Shown here piece after piece: positions 9,548 to 18,375 of a DNA stretch of 46,707 bases; positions within the stretch are counted from its first letter, which is position 1; each line of letters starts with the position of its first letter. The position numbers and the translations under genes were made by a program. The notes below the pieces were generated by a model, which was given only the letters and a program-made list of their open reading frames with translations, was not told where the DNA came from and searched no databases. The stretch comes from Candidatus Collierbacteria bacterium GW2011_GWA2_42_17 (GTDB lineage Bacteria; Patescibacteriota; Microgenomatia; UBA1400; MFAQ01), in NCBI GenBank assembly GCA_000998275.1, contig LCDA01000002.1, positions 1 through 46,707 on the forward strand. The letters are read 5' to 3'.

Positions 9548-10557
9548 GAATTTTCAGTCGCTAAACCATAAGCTATCGCAAAAACCGGTCCCAAAGCTGA
9601 ATTCTTTTGATCAATACTCATCCCCGAAAAAGGGTTACCCATCACGATTTCAACTCCAGAAAGGGACTCTGACAAATAGGGGATTAGACCAAGTAGATAT
9701 GCTCCTCCCCCTGTCAAAATTATTCTATTTACTGTTGACTCGGGGTGTTCATTTTGATAAGCGATGGTCAGTTTCTTCAATTCACCGGCCAAGTTGTCAA
9801 TCACCGGCTTCAAAACAGTAAACATCTTACCCTCAAGCTGATCCTTTACCATTCCGTACGTCCTCTTGTAACTTTCGGCCTGGTCTAGGGGCAGTCCAAA
9901 GGCGTCTGCAATCAACTTAGTCATCACCAAGCCTCCAAACGGTAGGTAATAATTTCCAAAGATCTGTTCTTTACCGGCCAAAACCAACCCCGTACCACTG
10001 GACCCAATATTTACCAGAATAGAAGGGTTTTCATCACTCATAACTGATGAAAAAGACCTCATCAAAGCGGGAATCTCATTTTCCAGCCTCAAAGGTGATA
10101 ACTCAACCAGCTCCAGTAGTTGAACATAAGCATCCGACACCGGTGTTGGTACCGCCACTACATAAACCGAAATTTTTTCATCACCCTTTATCTTATTTGG
10201 TTTATTCAAAACTGCCCATGACGTCTCCACCTCATTAGGGGGAAAGGGGACAGATTGATCCAGCTCCCATTTTATTGCCGTTGCCAGTTCTGGTGAAGAC
10301 ATAATCGGCAACTGCATTAACTTGGAAAACACCAACGACTCGGAAATAGAAGCAACAACTTGTTTACCCTTAAGACCGGCACTCTTAATTAACTCTTTCA
10401 AGTGATCGGCCAGGGCAATTTTCTCGGCGTTATTCATCGCCATTAGATTCTTATTGGAAGGATTAGCGGCCACAACTACCGCCGAGATTTTTTTCCCGTC
10501 AATCTTAAGAATTTTAATACTTGTAGAACCAATATCTAAACCAAAATGGGCAGCCAT
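9544..10557 (-). CDS. pilM: Type IV pilus assembly ATPase-like PilM
   Basis: HFGLDIGSTSIKILKI...ILTGGGAYLLGLIPYLSE actin-fold motifs. Confidence 0.9.
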   Translation of the reverse strand: MAAHFGLDIGSTSIKILKIDGKKISAVVVAANPSNKNLMAMNNAEKIALADHLKELIKSAGLKGKQVVASISESLVFSKLMQLPIMSSPELATAIKWELDQSVPFPPNEVETSWAVLNKPNKIKGDEKISVYVVAVPTPVSDAYVQLLELVELSPLRLENEIPALMRSFSSVMSDENPSILVNIGSSGTGLVLAGKEQIFGNYYLPFGGLVMTKLIADAFGLPLDQAESYKRTYGMVKDQLEGKMFTVLKPVIDNLAGELKKLTIAYQNEHPESTVNRIILTGGGAYLLGLIPYLSESLSGVEIVMGNPFSGMSIDQKNSALGPVFAIAYGLATENS

Positions 10558-10611
10558 ACTGTACTCAGTATACCTTAATTTACAATATCAAAACATCATC
10601 AATTACCAAAA

Positions 10612-11361
10612 TTACTGAACAATACTTCCTCCGGAGAACAGGGCATAATCAAAAACCGACGGTATACTATCAGCAGCCGACTCATCATACTGCAGTCCGT
10701 ACTTTACCGTTTGACTTCCAGACTGCACTGACCCGGTCGACTTTATTGACTTTATCTGTGAAGGAAATTCTGCACCGACAGGCAATACCCTTAATAAAGC
10801 CGGAGAACCTAAGACAGTAATTCTCACCTTAACCACGTTGATATTCAGAGCAATATTGGGTGTTCTTTTTGCATAACCTCCAGAACCGGCTGTCGCAACG
10901 GTAAACCCATTTAAACCGTCATAATCATAGGCATAATCGGTGACAGTTCCGGAACTCGTTATCACGGAAATAAAAACTGCTGGTTTATTACTTGGATTAT
11001 CATTGTCCGGCCCCCAGTAAACAATAAAACTCGTTAAAGCGGCATTTGCCGGTTGCAAATTAAGCTCTACAGTACTCCCAATATCCATTGATCCCAAGTC
11101 CACACTACTCTTACCGATATCGGATTTTTCTGCATAATAATCCGTCCCCATTAGCCCGGCCGTGCTTCCCGACGGATTCATAATTAACTGTTCTAAACCA
11201 GTCTGGGCAAAAAGTAATGCTTGAACTCCCTCAGACTCCGACTGTTGAATTTTTGTGTCGACTGTCGAACGAGAAGCTAAAGACACCGCCAAAGTACTCA
11301 CAACCGTCATTATCAGCACCAGCACCAAAGCTACCTGTCCTTTGTGTTCACCTTTTATCAT
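10612..11361 (-). CDS. PilX-like pilus accessory protein
   Basis: GQVALVLVLIMTVVSTLAVSLASRSTVDTKIQQSESEGVQALLFAQTGLE, PilX N-terminal-type segment. Confidence 0.6.
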   Translation of the reverse strand: MIKGEHKGQVALVLVLIMTVVSTLAVSLASRSTVDTKIQQSESEGVQALLFAQTGLEQLIMNPSGSTAGLMGTDYYAEKSDIGKSSVDLGSMDIGSTVELNLQPANAALTSFIVYWGPDNDNPSNKPAVFISVITSSGTVTDYAYDYDGLNGFTVATAGSGGYAKRTPNIALNINVVKVRITVLGSPALLRVLPVGAEFPSQIKSIKSTGSVQSGSQTVKYGLQYDESAADSIPSVFDYALFSGGSIVQ

Positions 11362-11362
11362 T

Positions 11363-11887
11363 TCAGTTTATACCGCTATTAAGCAAATTTATGTCCTTGT
11401 TAAAAACACCCGTAGCCACTTCACCGGATTTTCCGCTGGCATTGGCTTCAATCACCATTTTTATCTTATCATTAACCCCGGATCTACAATACCAAGTAAA
11501 CTCCATTTTTGTTACCTCGATCTCCGGGTTACTAATAGGTACGGCTGAGTCCGAAGACACCACTCCTCCCGAAAGAGAATAGGTTGCTTTTCCACCGGCA
11601 AGATCCATCACCACTAGAGTACTCCCGCTAACACCACTAGTTCCGGCTGCTACACAGCTTAGTCTGTCACTGGTACCAACGCGGACGACCTCACCATAAC
11701 GCAAACTCCTCTCAATCATTTCATCCAAAGACCTCAAACTATTATTTAACGCCGTCTGAATATCACTGATACCACTCGAACGGAAACTCCGATAAAAAAT
11801 TGCTGTCCCACCCGCTAACACGATAACTAAAAGCGATACTGCCACCACCAACTCAACCAACGTATATCCCCTTAATCTGTTTTTCAT
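11363..11887 (-). CDS. Type IV prepilin-like protein (GspJ-like)
   Basis: MKNRLRGYTLVELVVAVSLLVIVLAGG; ATG at 11887 preferred over 11950. Confidence 0.85.
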   Translation of the reverse strand: MKNRLRGYTLVELVVAVSLLVIVLAGGTAIFYRSFRSSGISDIQTALNNSLRSLDEMIERSLRYGEVVRVGTSDRLSCVAAGTSGVSGSTLVVMDLAGGKATYSLSGGVVSSDSAVPISNPEIEVTKMEFTWYCRSGVNDKIKMVIEANASGKSGEVATGVFNKDINLLNSGIN

Positions 11888-12297
11888 TTTGTCAATTTTG
11901 CTAATATCTGAGAAAACTCGGTCGTAATCTCTTTGTCTGCATCCTTCCACACGATCTTCACCGTCATCTTCGTACCATTCGGAATACCGGTACTGTCATA
12001 AGTAATCGTACATACATACTTAACTGGATCAGGATTATCCACACAGGTGCTATAACCACCTTGCGGGTTAGGACTCTGAAAAAATAATGTTGGTTCCAAA
12101 TCTCTTGCCTGACGATAGTAATTCAACTGATTCTGAGCAATATTTGTCGCCGCATTTTTACCAGCCTGGAAGCTGGCCAAGCTTAAAGATCTAGAAATAA
12201 GATCCGATACCCCCACCAAAACTACGGCAATAATTCCCACGGCTACTACAATCTCAATCAGTGACTGCCCTTTGTTGTTTTTAAGGATATGTTTCAT
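11884..12297 (-). CDS. Type IV prepilin-like protein (GspI/PilV-like)
   Basis: KNNKGQSLIEIVVAVGIIAVVLVG. Confidence 0.8.
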   Translation of the reverse strand: MKHILKNNKGQSLIEIVVAVGIIAVVLVGVSDLISRSLSLASFQAGKNAATNIAQNQLNYYRQARDLEPTLFFQSPNPQGGYSTCVDNPDPVKYVCTITYDSTGIPNGTKMTVKIVWKDADKEITTEFSQILAKLTK

Positions 12298-12778
12298 ACT
12301 CTTTTGTACTGATATTTCCGTTTGCGTCTGTTTTTACTACCACAGTGTAGGGATCATTGGAATTTTGAATAGGAAACTCTCCAACTTGACTGATAGCTCC
12401 CGTTCCTGCCCCAAAATAGATATCTACTGTGTCCGTAAAAAATACTTTCGTCAATACTTCCTCATTAGCTTTCACCAATATTTCTACGCCGTTACAAAAT
12501 GCGGAAGTGGTCATGGTCACACAACCCTCTCCTGCGCAATCTGCTTTTAAACGATACCTTTCCAATTTGGAACCGCAACCTGCAGGATAAACCAAGTTTT
12601 TTGCCATTGCTTGTACTTTCCTCATCTCTGTTGCAAAATTCCTGGCATCATTCATCGCTGCCTGCCTTTGACTAAAACGAAAATAAGCAGCTATTGACAT
12701 ACCCGACATTAAGATAATAATGGCAATCACCACTATCAACTCGATCAATGTAAAACCACTATGTTTTATTATCCTCAT
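12281..12778 (-). CDS. Type IV prepilin-like protein (GspH/FimT-like)
   Basis: HSGFTLIELIVVIAIIILMSGMS; cysteine-rich ectodomain. Confidence 0.85.
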   Translation of the reverse strand: MRIIKHSGFTLIELIVVIAIIILMSGMSIAAYFRFSQRQAAMNDARNFATEMRKVQAMAKNLVYPAGCGSKLERYRLKADCAGEGCVTMTTSAFCNGVEILVKANEEVLTKVFFTDTVDIYFGAGTGAISQVGEFPIQNSNDPYTVVVKTDANGNISTKEYETYP

Positions 12779-13143
12779 GGATTGGTGACCGATTTTGCTC
12801 CACCTTCATAACAACTTGCTGTCAGAGTATACCCACCACCTGCCGGTGCGTAAGTATAAGTCGTGGTTGGGCAAGGTTTTGGATCAAGTGGGGTAGTTGT
12901 TAAAGTAACTACCGTAGTTGTCAAAGGACAGGTAACAGAGGGGTAAATTAAAGCCGGATACTCTCCATCGATTGATCGGCACATCTCCAAAGCTTGTCGA
13001 ATAGCCTCCATATCGGAGCTTCTTCTAGCATTCCTGGAATTTTTGCTTATCGTCGTATAAGACACCACCCCGGCCGCAAAAATCACCGCAATTATTGTAA
13101 TTACTACCAAGAGCTCAATAAAAGTAAAGCCGTTTCTTTTCAT
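12775..13143 (-). CDS. Type IV prepilin-like protein
   Basis: MKRNGFTFIELLVVITIIAVIF; 4-nt overlaps with neighbours. Confidence 0.85.
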   Translation of the reverse strand: MKRNGFTFIELLVVITIIAVIFAAGVVSYTTISKNSRNARRSSDMEAIRQALEMCRSIDGEYPALIYPSVTCPLTTTVVTLTTTPLDPKPCPTTTYTYAPAGGGYTLTASCYEGGAKSVTNP

Positions 13144-13550
13144 TGTAAATTAGCTACACAATAATGAGTTTTTCCTGCCCAAGTACACCCCGAACCGGAG
13201 TTCCCTGAGGTGTCTTTTTCCATCAACGCACAGATACAGTAGCTCGTAGTGGTTGCGCAGGTTGTGTTTTCAACATATTTATAAGTAGCATCATTTATGG
13301 GGTCTACCGGCCAAGAACTTTTCAAATACGAAGCAGCCGTCGAACACGTCGCCGGATATTTGTAACTGTTCGCAGAATAATACTGTTCCAAGGCATTCTG
13401 CATGGCTACTAAGTCCTGTTTTCTTCTTGAGTCTCGTCCACTTTTTTGAGTTGCCGAGTACGACACCGTTGCCAAAGCAACGAGAATTCCGATAATCCCG
13501 ATTACTACCAACAACTCCAATAGGGTGAAGGCGTTTTTAATTTTATCCAT
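13140..13550 (-). CDS. Type IV prepilin-like protein with Ala at -1
   Basis: MDKIKNAFTLLELLVVIGIIGILVALATVSY; start reassigned to 13550. Confidence 0.83.
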   Translation of the reverse strand: MDKIKNAFTLLELLVVIGIIGILVALATVSYSATQKSGRDSRRKQDLVAMQNALEQYYSANSYKYPATCSTAASYLKSSWPVDPINDATYKYVENTTCATTTSYCICALMEKDTSGNSGSGCTWAGKTHYCVANLQ

Positions 13551-13551
13551 T

Positions 13552-13986
13552 TTATTGATTATTAACTTGATAAATAACTCCGGTGTTTGTAGTTCCTCCA
13601 CAAGCAACGACAGGAACTAATTTCGTTGAATCTGCTGTATTTTCCAAACAGGCAGTAATTGAATAACTCAGATTTGAATTTAACGCCGTATAAACATAAT
13701 TTGCCCAAGTACTTCCCTTGGGATCAAGAAATACAACCGTGGAATAACCTCCGTTTATCAAATATGTTGTTTGATCGGCAGTCGAAAGAGTTGCTGGATA
13801 TTTTCCGTTGTTGTCGTTTCGATATAATTCCAAAGCCTTCTGAAGCTGACTGAGATCGCTTTTTCTTTGCACGTCTCTGGCTCTGGCTCTGGCTTGATTG
13901 AAGTTAAAAATTGCCATTCCGGTAAGAACGGCAATAATCCCCATGGTGACCAATAGCTCGATTAAGGTAAATCCGTTTTTTTTCAT
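13552..13986 (-). CDS. Type IV prepilin-like protein
   Basis: MKKNGFTLIELLVTMGIIAVLTG. Confidence 0.87.
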   Translation of the reverse strand: MKKNGFTLIELLVTMGIIAVLTGMAIFNFNQARARARDVQRKSDLSQLQKALELYRNDNNGKYPATLSTADQTTYLINGGYSTVVFLDPKGSTWANYVYTALNSNLSYSITACLENTADSTKLVPVVACGGTTNTGVIYQVNNQ

Positions 13987-13988
13987 TA

Positions 13989-14534
13989 TTATTTTGCTTT
14001 TATTAATCCAGTTTCGGTAATCTTATAATTACATGGAGAAGAACCGCAATCGGCTCCATCTGATGCCCAATCGGTTTTTGTGGTGGTTCCGGATATCACT
14101 ACGACATCTTTGTCTTCAAGATTTTCCAGAGAAGTGTAATAAGCAAAACTACTCAAAGAGGCGTCTGGTTTGTAGTAATATTTTCTTGCGTTATCCGCAT
14201 CAACCGGTAGTTTGTCTAAATAAATCGTCGATTTTCCATTAAAACAATATGTAAATTTAGTCGTGCAGGCTGCGGGAGAACTGCAGGTGTCAGGTGCAGA
14301 GGTAGAACTACACATAATTTGACCGCTTCCGTTACTGCTCGGGTATGAACCCGCATCGTTGTAGTAAAGCTCAAGTGCCTTAGCTATCTGATTTAGGTCA
14401 TTTTTTCTCTGTGTGTCTTTGGACTTAACGGTTGCTTGAGTAAACGAACCAATTCCAATAACGGACAATATACCGATAATCGCCATCACCAAAATTAACT
14501 CAATCAAAGTAAATCCTCCCATTTGTCTTCTCAC
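13989..14534 (-). CDS. Type IV prepilin-like protein
   Basis: MRRQMGGFTLIELILVMAIIGILSVIGIGSF. Confidence 0.87.
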   Translation of the reverse strand: MRRQMGGFTLIELILVMAIIGILSVIGIGSFTQATVKSKDTQRKNDLNQIAKALELYYNDAGSYPSSNGSGQIMCSSTSAPDTCSSPAACTTKFTYCFNGKSTIYLDKLPVDADNARKYYYKPDASLSSFAYYTSLENLEDKDVVVISGTTTKTDWASDGADCGSSPCNYKITETGLIKAK

Positions 14535-14565
14535 AAATTCATTGTGCTTTAAACCTAATCAAATG

Positions 14566-15396
14566 TCAAACAAGTAGCCCCATATACCAACTCCAAACCG
14601 ATCCGCCCCATACCAGAGCAATAACTGTTCCGGCAATCAAAAACGGTCCGAATGGTAAATACTGACCTAGCTTTTTCTTTCCGAACACTATCAAGGTCAT
14701 CCCTACAACCGCCCCCAAAACGAAAGAGAAGAACACACCTGGAACTATTTTCGGCCACCCTAGCAGTAGCCCAAGAGCGGGTGCCAAATAAATATCACCC
14801 ATTCCAAAACCGTCAACCTTTTTAATCATTTTAGTTAGCATTTGAATAATCAAAAAAAGTAAGCACAGACCCAGTCCAGATAGAAGAGCTTGCACAAAGT
14901 CCGTGACCTGCATAATACCAAAGCCGGTTAATCCCACGCGATAAAACAGAGCCAAAGAAAAAAGTAATAGGTTAAGACTAAACGGGATTACCATATATAG
15001 TAAATCCGTCATAAATATGGCCAACATCACCATTCCGACAGTTAGCCAGAACACCGGCTGAATAAAACTCCAAGGAGACCCAACTAGCTTAAAAAAATTA
15101 AAACCCACCAAAAACCACCACACAAACATTACCCCGGTCAAAACTTCAATCAGAGGATAACGGATCGAGATCTTTTTATGACAATAAGCACATCTTCCCC
15201 TGAGCCACAAAAAAGAAAACAAGGGAATATTATAAAACCATGCCAGCTGATGTTTGCATTTTGGGCACATGGATCTACCGGATAGGGGAGAGGAACCATG
15301 AGACACGCGAAAAATTACCACATTCAAAAAAGATCCCCAAATCATGCCCATCACAAATATAAATAAAACTATCAAAACCATAGAACAATGATACAT
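14566..15396 (-). CDS. pilD: Prepilin peptidase (A24 family)
   Basis: GSFLNVVIFRV, CPKCKHQLAWFYNIPLFSFLWLRGRCAYCHKKIS, GMGDIYLAPALGLLLG; the ORF-track start at 15450 lies inside a terminator hairpin. Confidence 0.93.
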   Translation of the reverse strand: MYHCSMVLIVLFIFVMGMIWGSFLNVVIFRVSHGSSPLSGRSMCPKCKHQLAWFYNIPLFSFLWLRGRCAYCHKKISIRYPLIEVLTGVMFVWWFLVGFNFFKLVGSPWSFIQPVFWLTVGMVMLAIFMTDLLYMVIPFSLNLLLFSLALFYRVGLTGFGIMQVTDFVQALLSGLGLCLLFLIIQMLTKMIKKVDGFGMGDIYLAPALGLLLGWPKIVPGVFFSFVLGAVVGMTLIVFGKKKLGQYLPFGPFLIAGTVIALVWGGSVWSWYMGLLV

Positions 15397-15420
15397 CAAA
15401 TTCCTTCGTTCCAGAGCACA

Positions 15421-15447
15421 AAAAAGAGGGGGCACACCCCTCTTTTT
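15421..15447 (-). terminator. Intrinsic terminator between major pilin gene and pilD
   Basis: AAAAAGAGGGG-GCACA-CCCCTCTTTTT, perfect 11-bp stem 18 nt past the pilin stop. Confidence 0.85.
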
Positions 15448-15464
15448 CAAGTAATACTAAATTC

Positions 15465-16049
15465 TTACTGGAAACACTGGACGCACTGTCCGGCGTCTCT
15501 TTGGTCAACTGTACAACCCGCGGTGACTACACCTGCTGTTGCGATGTTATAGATTGTTTGAGCGTCAGATCTGTTTGACTTACTCTCGGGGGGAAAACAA
15601 ACTCCCACTCTGGTCGTACTACCCGAAGTCAAATACAAGGTAGTTGATAGTCCGTCAAAGAAGGTGTCCTTTATCTCGCCATCAACACTTAGAGTGTTAT
15701 CGATACAAGTTTTCATTAAGGCATCATGACCAGGCGACCCAGCCTTATTAACAAGGACAGCTGGGAAAGGATAGGCCGTTGTCGGAGTCCTTAAAGTATC
15801 AATTGTTGCTGATGTGCAGTCATACACAGCACCAGTCATTTTGTACCAAGGTAGATAGCCATGTGTTGCGTAATATCTCTGTGAGGAACCAAGCATCTCA
15901 ATCGCCGCACTCCTGTTGTTCGTGTCACGAGCTTTTTTCAACTGTTCAAACGGGTCGATTGCGGCTAGTAATCCAGCAGCCAAAATTCCCAAAACACCGA
16001 TGACAATCAAAAGTTCCATCAATGTGAAACCTTTATTTGTTTTATTCAT
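15465..16049 (-). CDS. Probable major type IV pilin
   Basis: MNKTNKGFTLMELLIVIGVLGILAAGLLAAIDPFEQLKKARDTNNRSAAIEML; between pilC and pilD; own terminator. Confidence 0.85.
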   Translation of the reverse strand: MNKTNKGFTLMELLIVIGVLGILAAGLLAAIDPFEQLKKARDTNNRSAAIEMLGSSQRYYATHGYLPWYKMTGAVYDCTSATIDTLRTPTTAYPFPAVLVNKAGSPGHDALMKTCIDNTLSVDGEIKDTFFDGLSTTLYLTSGSTTRVGVCFPPESKSNRSDAQTIYNIATAGVVTAGCTVDQRDAGQCVQCFQ

Positions 16050-16096
16050 TTTTTATTATTTTTTATAATTGCAACAACTAATATCACTATGAATGA

Positions 16097-17299
16097 TTAA
16101 AACTGACTTGTCAAGTTATATATAGGCATGATCACGGCTATCACCAAAAAACCAACACCTATACCCATAACAATCATAATCATCGGTTCAATAGCCGTTG
16201 TTAGTGCCTTAATTTTTGTCTCACTTTCACCCTCATAAAAGGTCGCTAGTTTTGCCAACACTTCATCCAGTTTTCCGGTTTCTTCACCAACAGAAATCAT
16301 CTGCCCTAAAATAGGAGGAAAGACCTCCAAGGACTGAATGGCTTCGGCCAAACTTACTCCCTTTTCAACCAAAACCGCCGCTTGTCTTACTTCCGCCCCG
16401 TATACCTTACTCCCCAAAGTCTCCGAAACAATTTGCAAAGTATCCAAAATTGGAATTCCAGCTCCTAGCAAAACACTCACCGTTCTGGCAAACTCCGTCA
16501 AAATAATATCCTTTCGTAGTTTTCCCCAAATAGGGATTCGAAACGTTAACTGCTCGACAATCAGAGAACCTACTTCTGTTTTTGCCCAGTTTCCGATCAA
16601 AACTGACGCCAAAGCAACAACTATCGCAATTCCGTACCAAAACCTCACCACAATATCGCTAATTCCCATTAAAATCCTCGTGGGTGTTGGCAACTCGGCT
16701 CCAAAATCCTTATACATCGCGGTGAGTTTTGGCACTACAAACACCATCATGATTGCTCCGATGACTACCATACCGATAGATACGATCATGGGGTATACCA
16801 TTGCTCCTTTTGTTTTACTCCTAAACTCTCTCTGTTTATCCAAAGCGTCGGCCAATTTCTTTAGAACCTGATCAAGCACCCCGGCCGACTCACCGGCCCG
16901 AACCATGGCGATATACACCGTAGTAAAACCACCTCCGGAACCCTGAAGGGCCTCAGCCAAACTCGAACCCGCCTCAACTTCCGTCAAAACCTTCTCTATC
17001 ACTGTTTTCAGTGCCGGTGTCGACTGCATCTTCAATATTTTTAAGGCATTGACCAAGGGCAATCCGGCACCCACCATCGTCGCCAGTTGTCTAGTAAAGT
17101 TGGTTATCTCATCCTGTTTGGGTTTGGAAAATTTACCAAAAATGGAATCAAAATTGAGTTGGTCTGCTTCCGTAAGCGAAGTAATAATCATTCCCTTACC
17201 ACGCAAGATTGAAACCACTTGTTTTTGATCAGTTGCCTCCATCACACCACTAGAGGCGTTTCCTTTTTGATCTCTTACTTTGTAATTGAAAGCTTTCAT
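16097..17299 (-). CDS. pilC: Type IV pilus inner membrane platform PilC/GspF
   Basis: FTRQLATMVGAGLPLVNAL...GxxxMxMVxVGExxGxLDxVL-type repeats. Confidence 0.95.
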   Translation of the reverse strand: MKAFNYKVRDQKGNASSGVMEATDQKQVVSILRGKGMIITSLTEADQLNFDSIFGKFSKPKQDEITNFTRQLATMVGAGLPLVNALKILKMQSTPALKTVIEKVLTEVEAGSSLAEALQGSGGGFTTVYIAMVRAGESAGVLDQVLKKLADALDKQREFRSKTKGAMVYPMIVSIGMVVIGAIMMVFVVPKLTAMYKDFGAELPTPTRILMGISDIVVRFWYGIAIVVALASVLIGNWAKTEVGSLIVEQLTFRIPIWGKLRKDIILTEFARTVSVLLGAGIPILDTLQIVSETLGSKVYGAEVRQAAVLVEKGVSLAEAIQSLEVFPPILGQMISVGEETGKLDEVLAKLATFYEGESETKIKALTTAIEPMIMIVMGIGVGFLVIAVIMPIYNLTSQF

Positions 17300-17301
17300 T
17301 A

Positions 17302-18375
17302 CTATTTATTTCCCAACAATTTGTCTAATACCGACGGTCGAATGGCATACTCCATCGCCACTGTTTTATCAACGACACTTCGGTTGACCAAATCAGACAA
17401 ACTTTGCTCCAGTAAGCTCATTCCCAAATTTCCGCTCGTTTGAATTACATTATCAATCTGGAAACTCTTGCCTTCGCGGATATTATTACGCACTGCTGGG
17501 GTTGCGATCAATATCTCGGTCGCCACAGCTCGTTTACCATCAACAGTTGGGACTAATCGTTGAGCCAATACTGCCTCCAACACCATCGAAAGCTGCAATA
17601 CAATCTGGGGTTGTTGTTCTTCAGGGAAACTATCCACGATTCTCTCTATTGTTTGCGAAGCCGAGTTTGTATGTAACGTTGCAAATACCAGATGTCCCGT
17701 CTCTGCCATAGTCATCGCTGCCGCCATAGTTTCGGCGTCTCTCATTTCTCCGATGTATATCACGTTTGGATCTTGGCGCAAAACCGACTTCAAGGCATTA
17801 TCCCAAGATCGGGTATCCGATCCCAGCTCACGCTGACTTACTATTGATTTTTTATTTACATGAATAAACTCCACCGGATCCTCAATCGATACTATATGTT
17901 CCGTTCTGGTACTGTTAATTTCATCTAAAACAGACGCTACTGTTGTCGACTTGCCGGAACCGGTCGGGCCAGTCACAATTACGAATCCTTGTTTCAACTT
18001 AGCAAATGCATGACAAATACCTGGTAAGCGCAACTCGTCAATTGCTGGAATCTTATCCGGAATAAAACGCAAGGAAATTGCCGCCGATCCCTTTTGATAA
18101 TAGGCATTGGCTCTAAACCTGGCTTTTCCTGCTACAGAAACAGAAAAATCTATTTCCAGATCCTTTAGGAATTTTTCTTTCTGGGTTTGATTCATCAAGT
18201 TGCTGATATATCCCAAAAGAACTGAGGCACTCATCAATCCGGCTGCTTCATAAAGAACCAGCTTTCCCATGAATCTAAAAATTGGGTAGGAATCGGCCAT
18301 CAAATGCAAATCAGATGCATTTTTTTCGGCAGCCATTATCAACAGATCCTGAATGACGTTGTCGTTTTTTTCCAT
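17302..18375 (-). CDS. pilT: Pilus retraction ATPase PilT
   Basis: VTGPTGSGKSTTVASVLDEIN, RQDPNVIYIGEMRDAETM, ETGHLVFATLHTNSASQTIERIVDSFP. Confidence 0.94.
   Translation of the reverse strand: MEKNDNVIQDLLIMAAEKNASDLHLMADSYPIFRFMGKLVLYEAAGLMSASVLLGYISNLMNQTQKEKFLKDLEIDFSVSVAGKARFRANAYYQKGSAAISLRFIPDKIPAIDELRLPGICHAFAKLKQGFVIVTGPTGSGKSTTVASVLDEINSTRTEHIVSIEDPVEFIHVNKKSIVSQRELGSDTRSWDNALKSVLRQDPNVIYIGEMRDAETMAAAMTMAETGHLVFATLHTNSASQTIERIVDSFPEEQQPQIVLQLSMVLEAVLAQRLVPTVDGKRAVATEILIATPAVRNNIREGKSFQIDNVIQTSGNLGMSLLEQSLSDLVNRSVVDKTVAMEYAIRPSVLDKLLGNK

Noticed and set aside
16338-16871. 177-aa + ORF antisense to pilC
   Set aside because: Shadow ORF of a clear PilC coding sequence.
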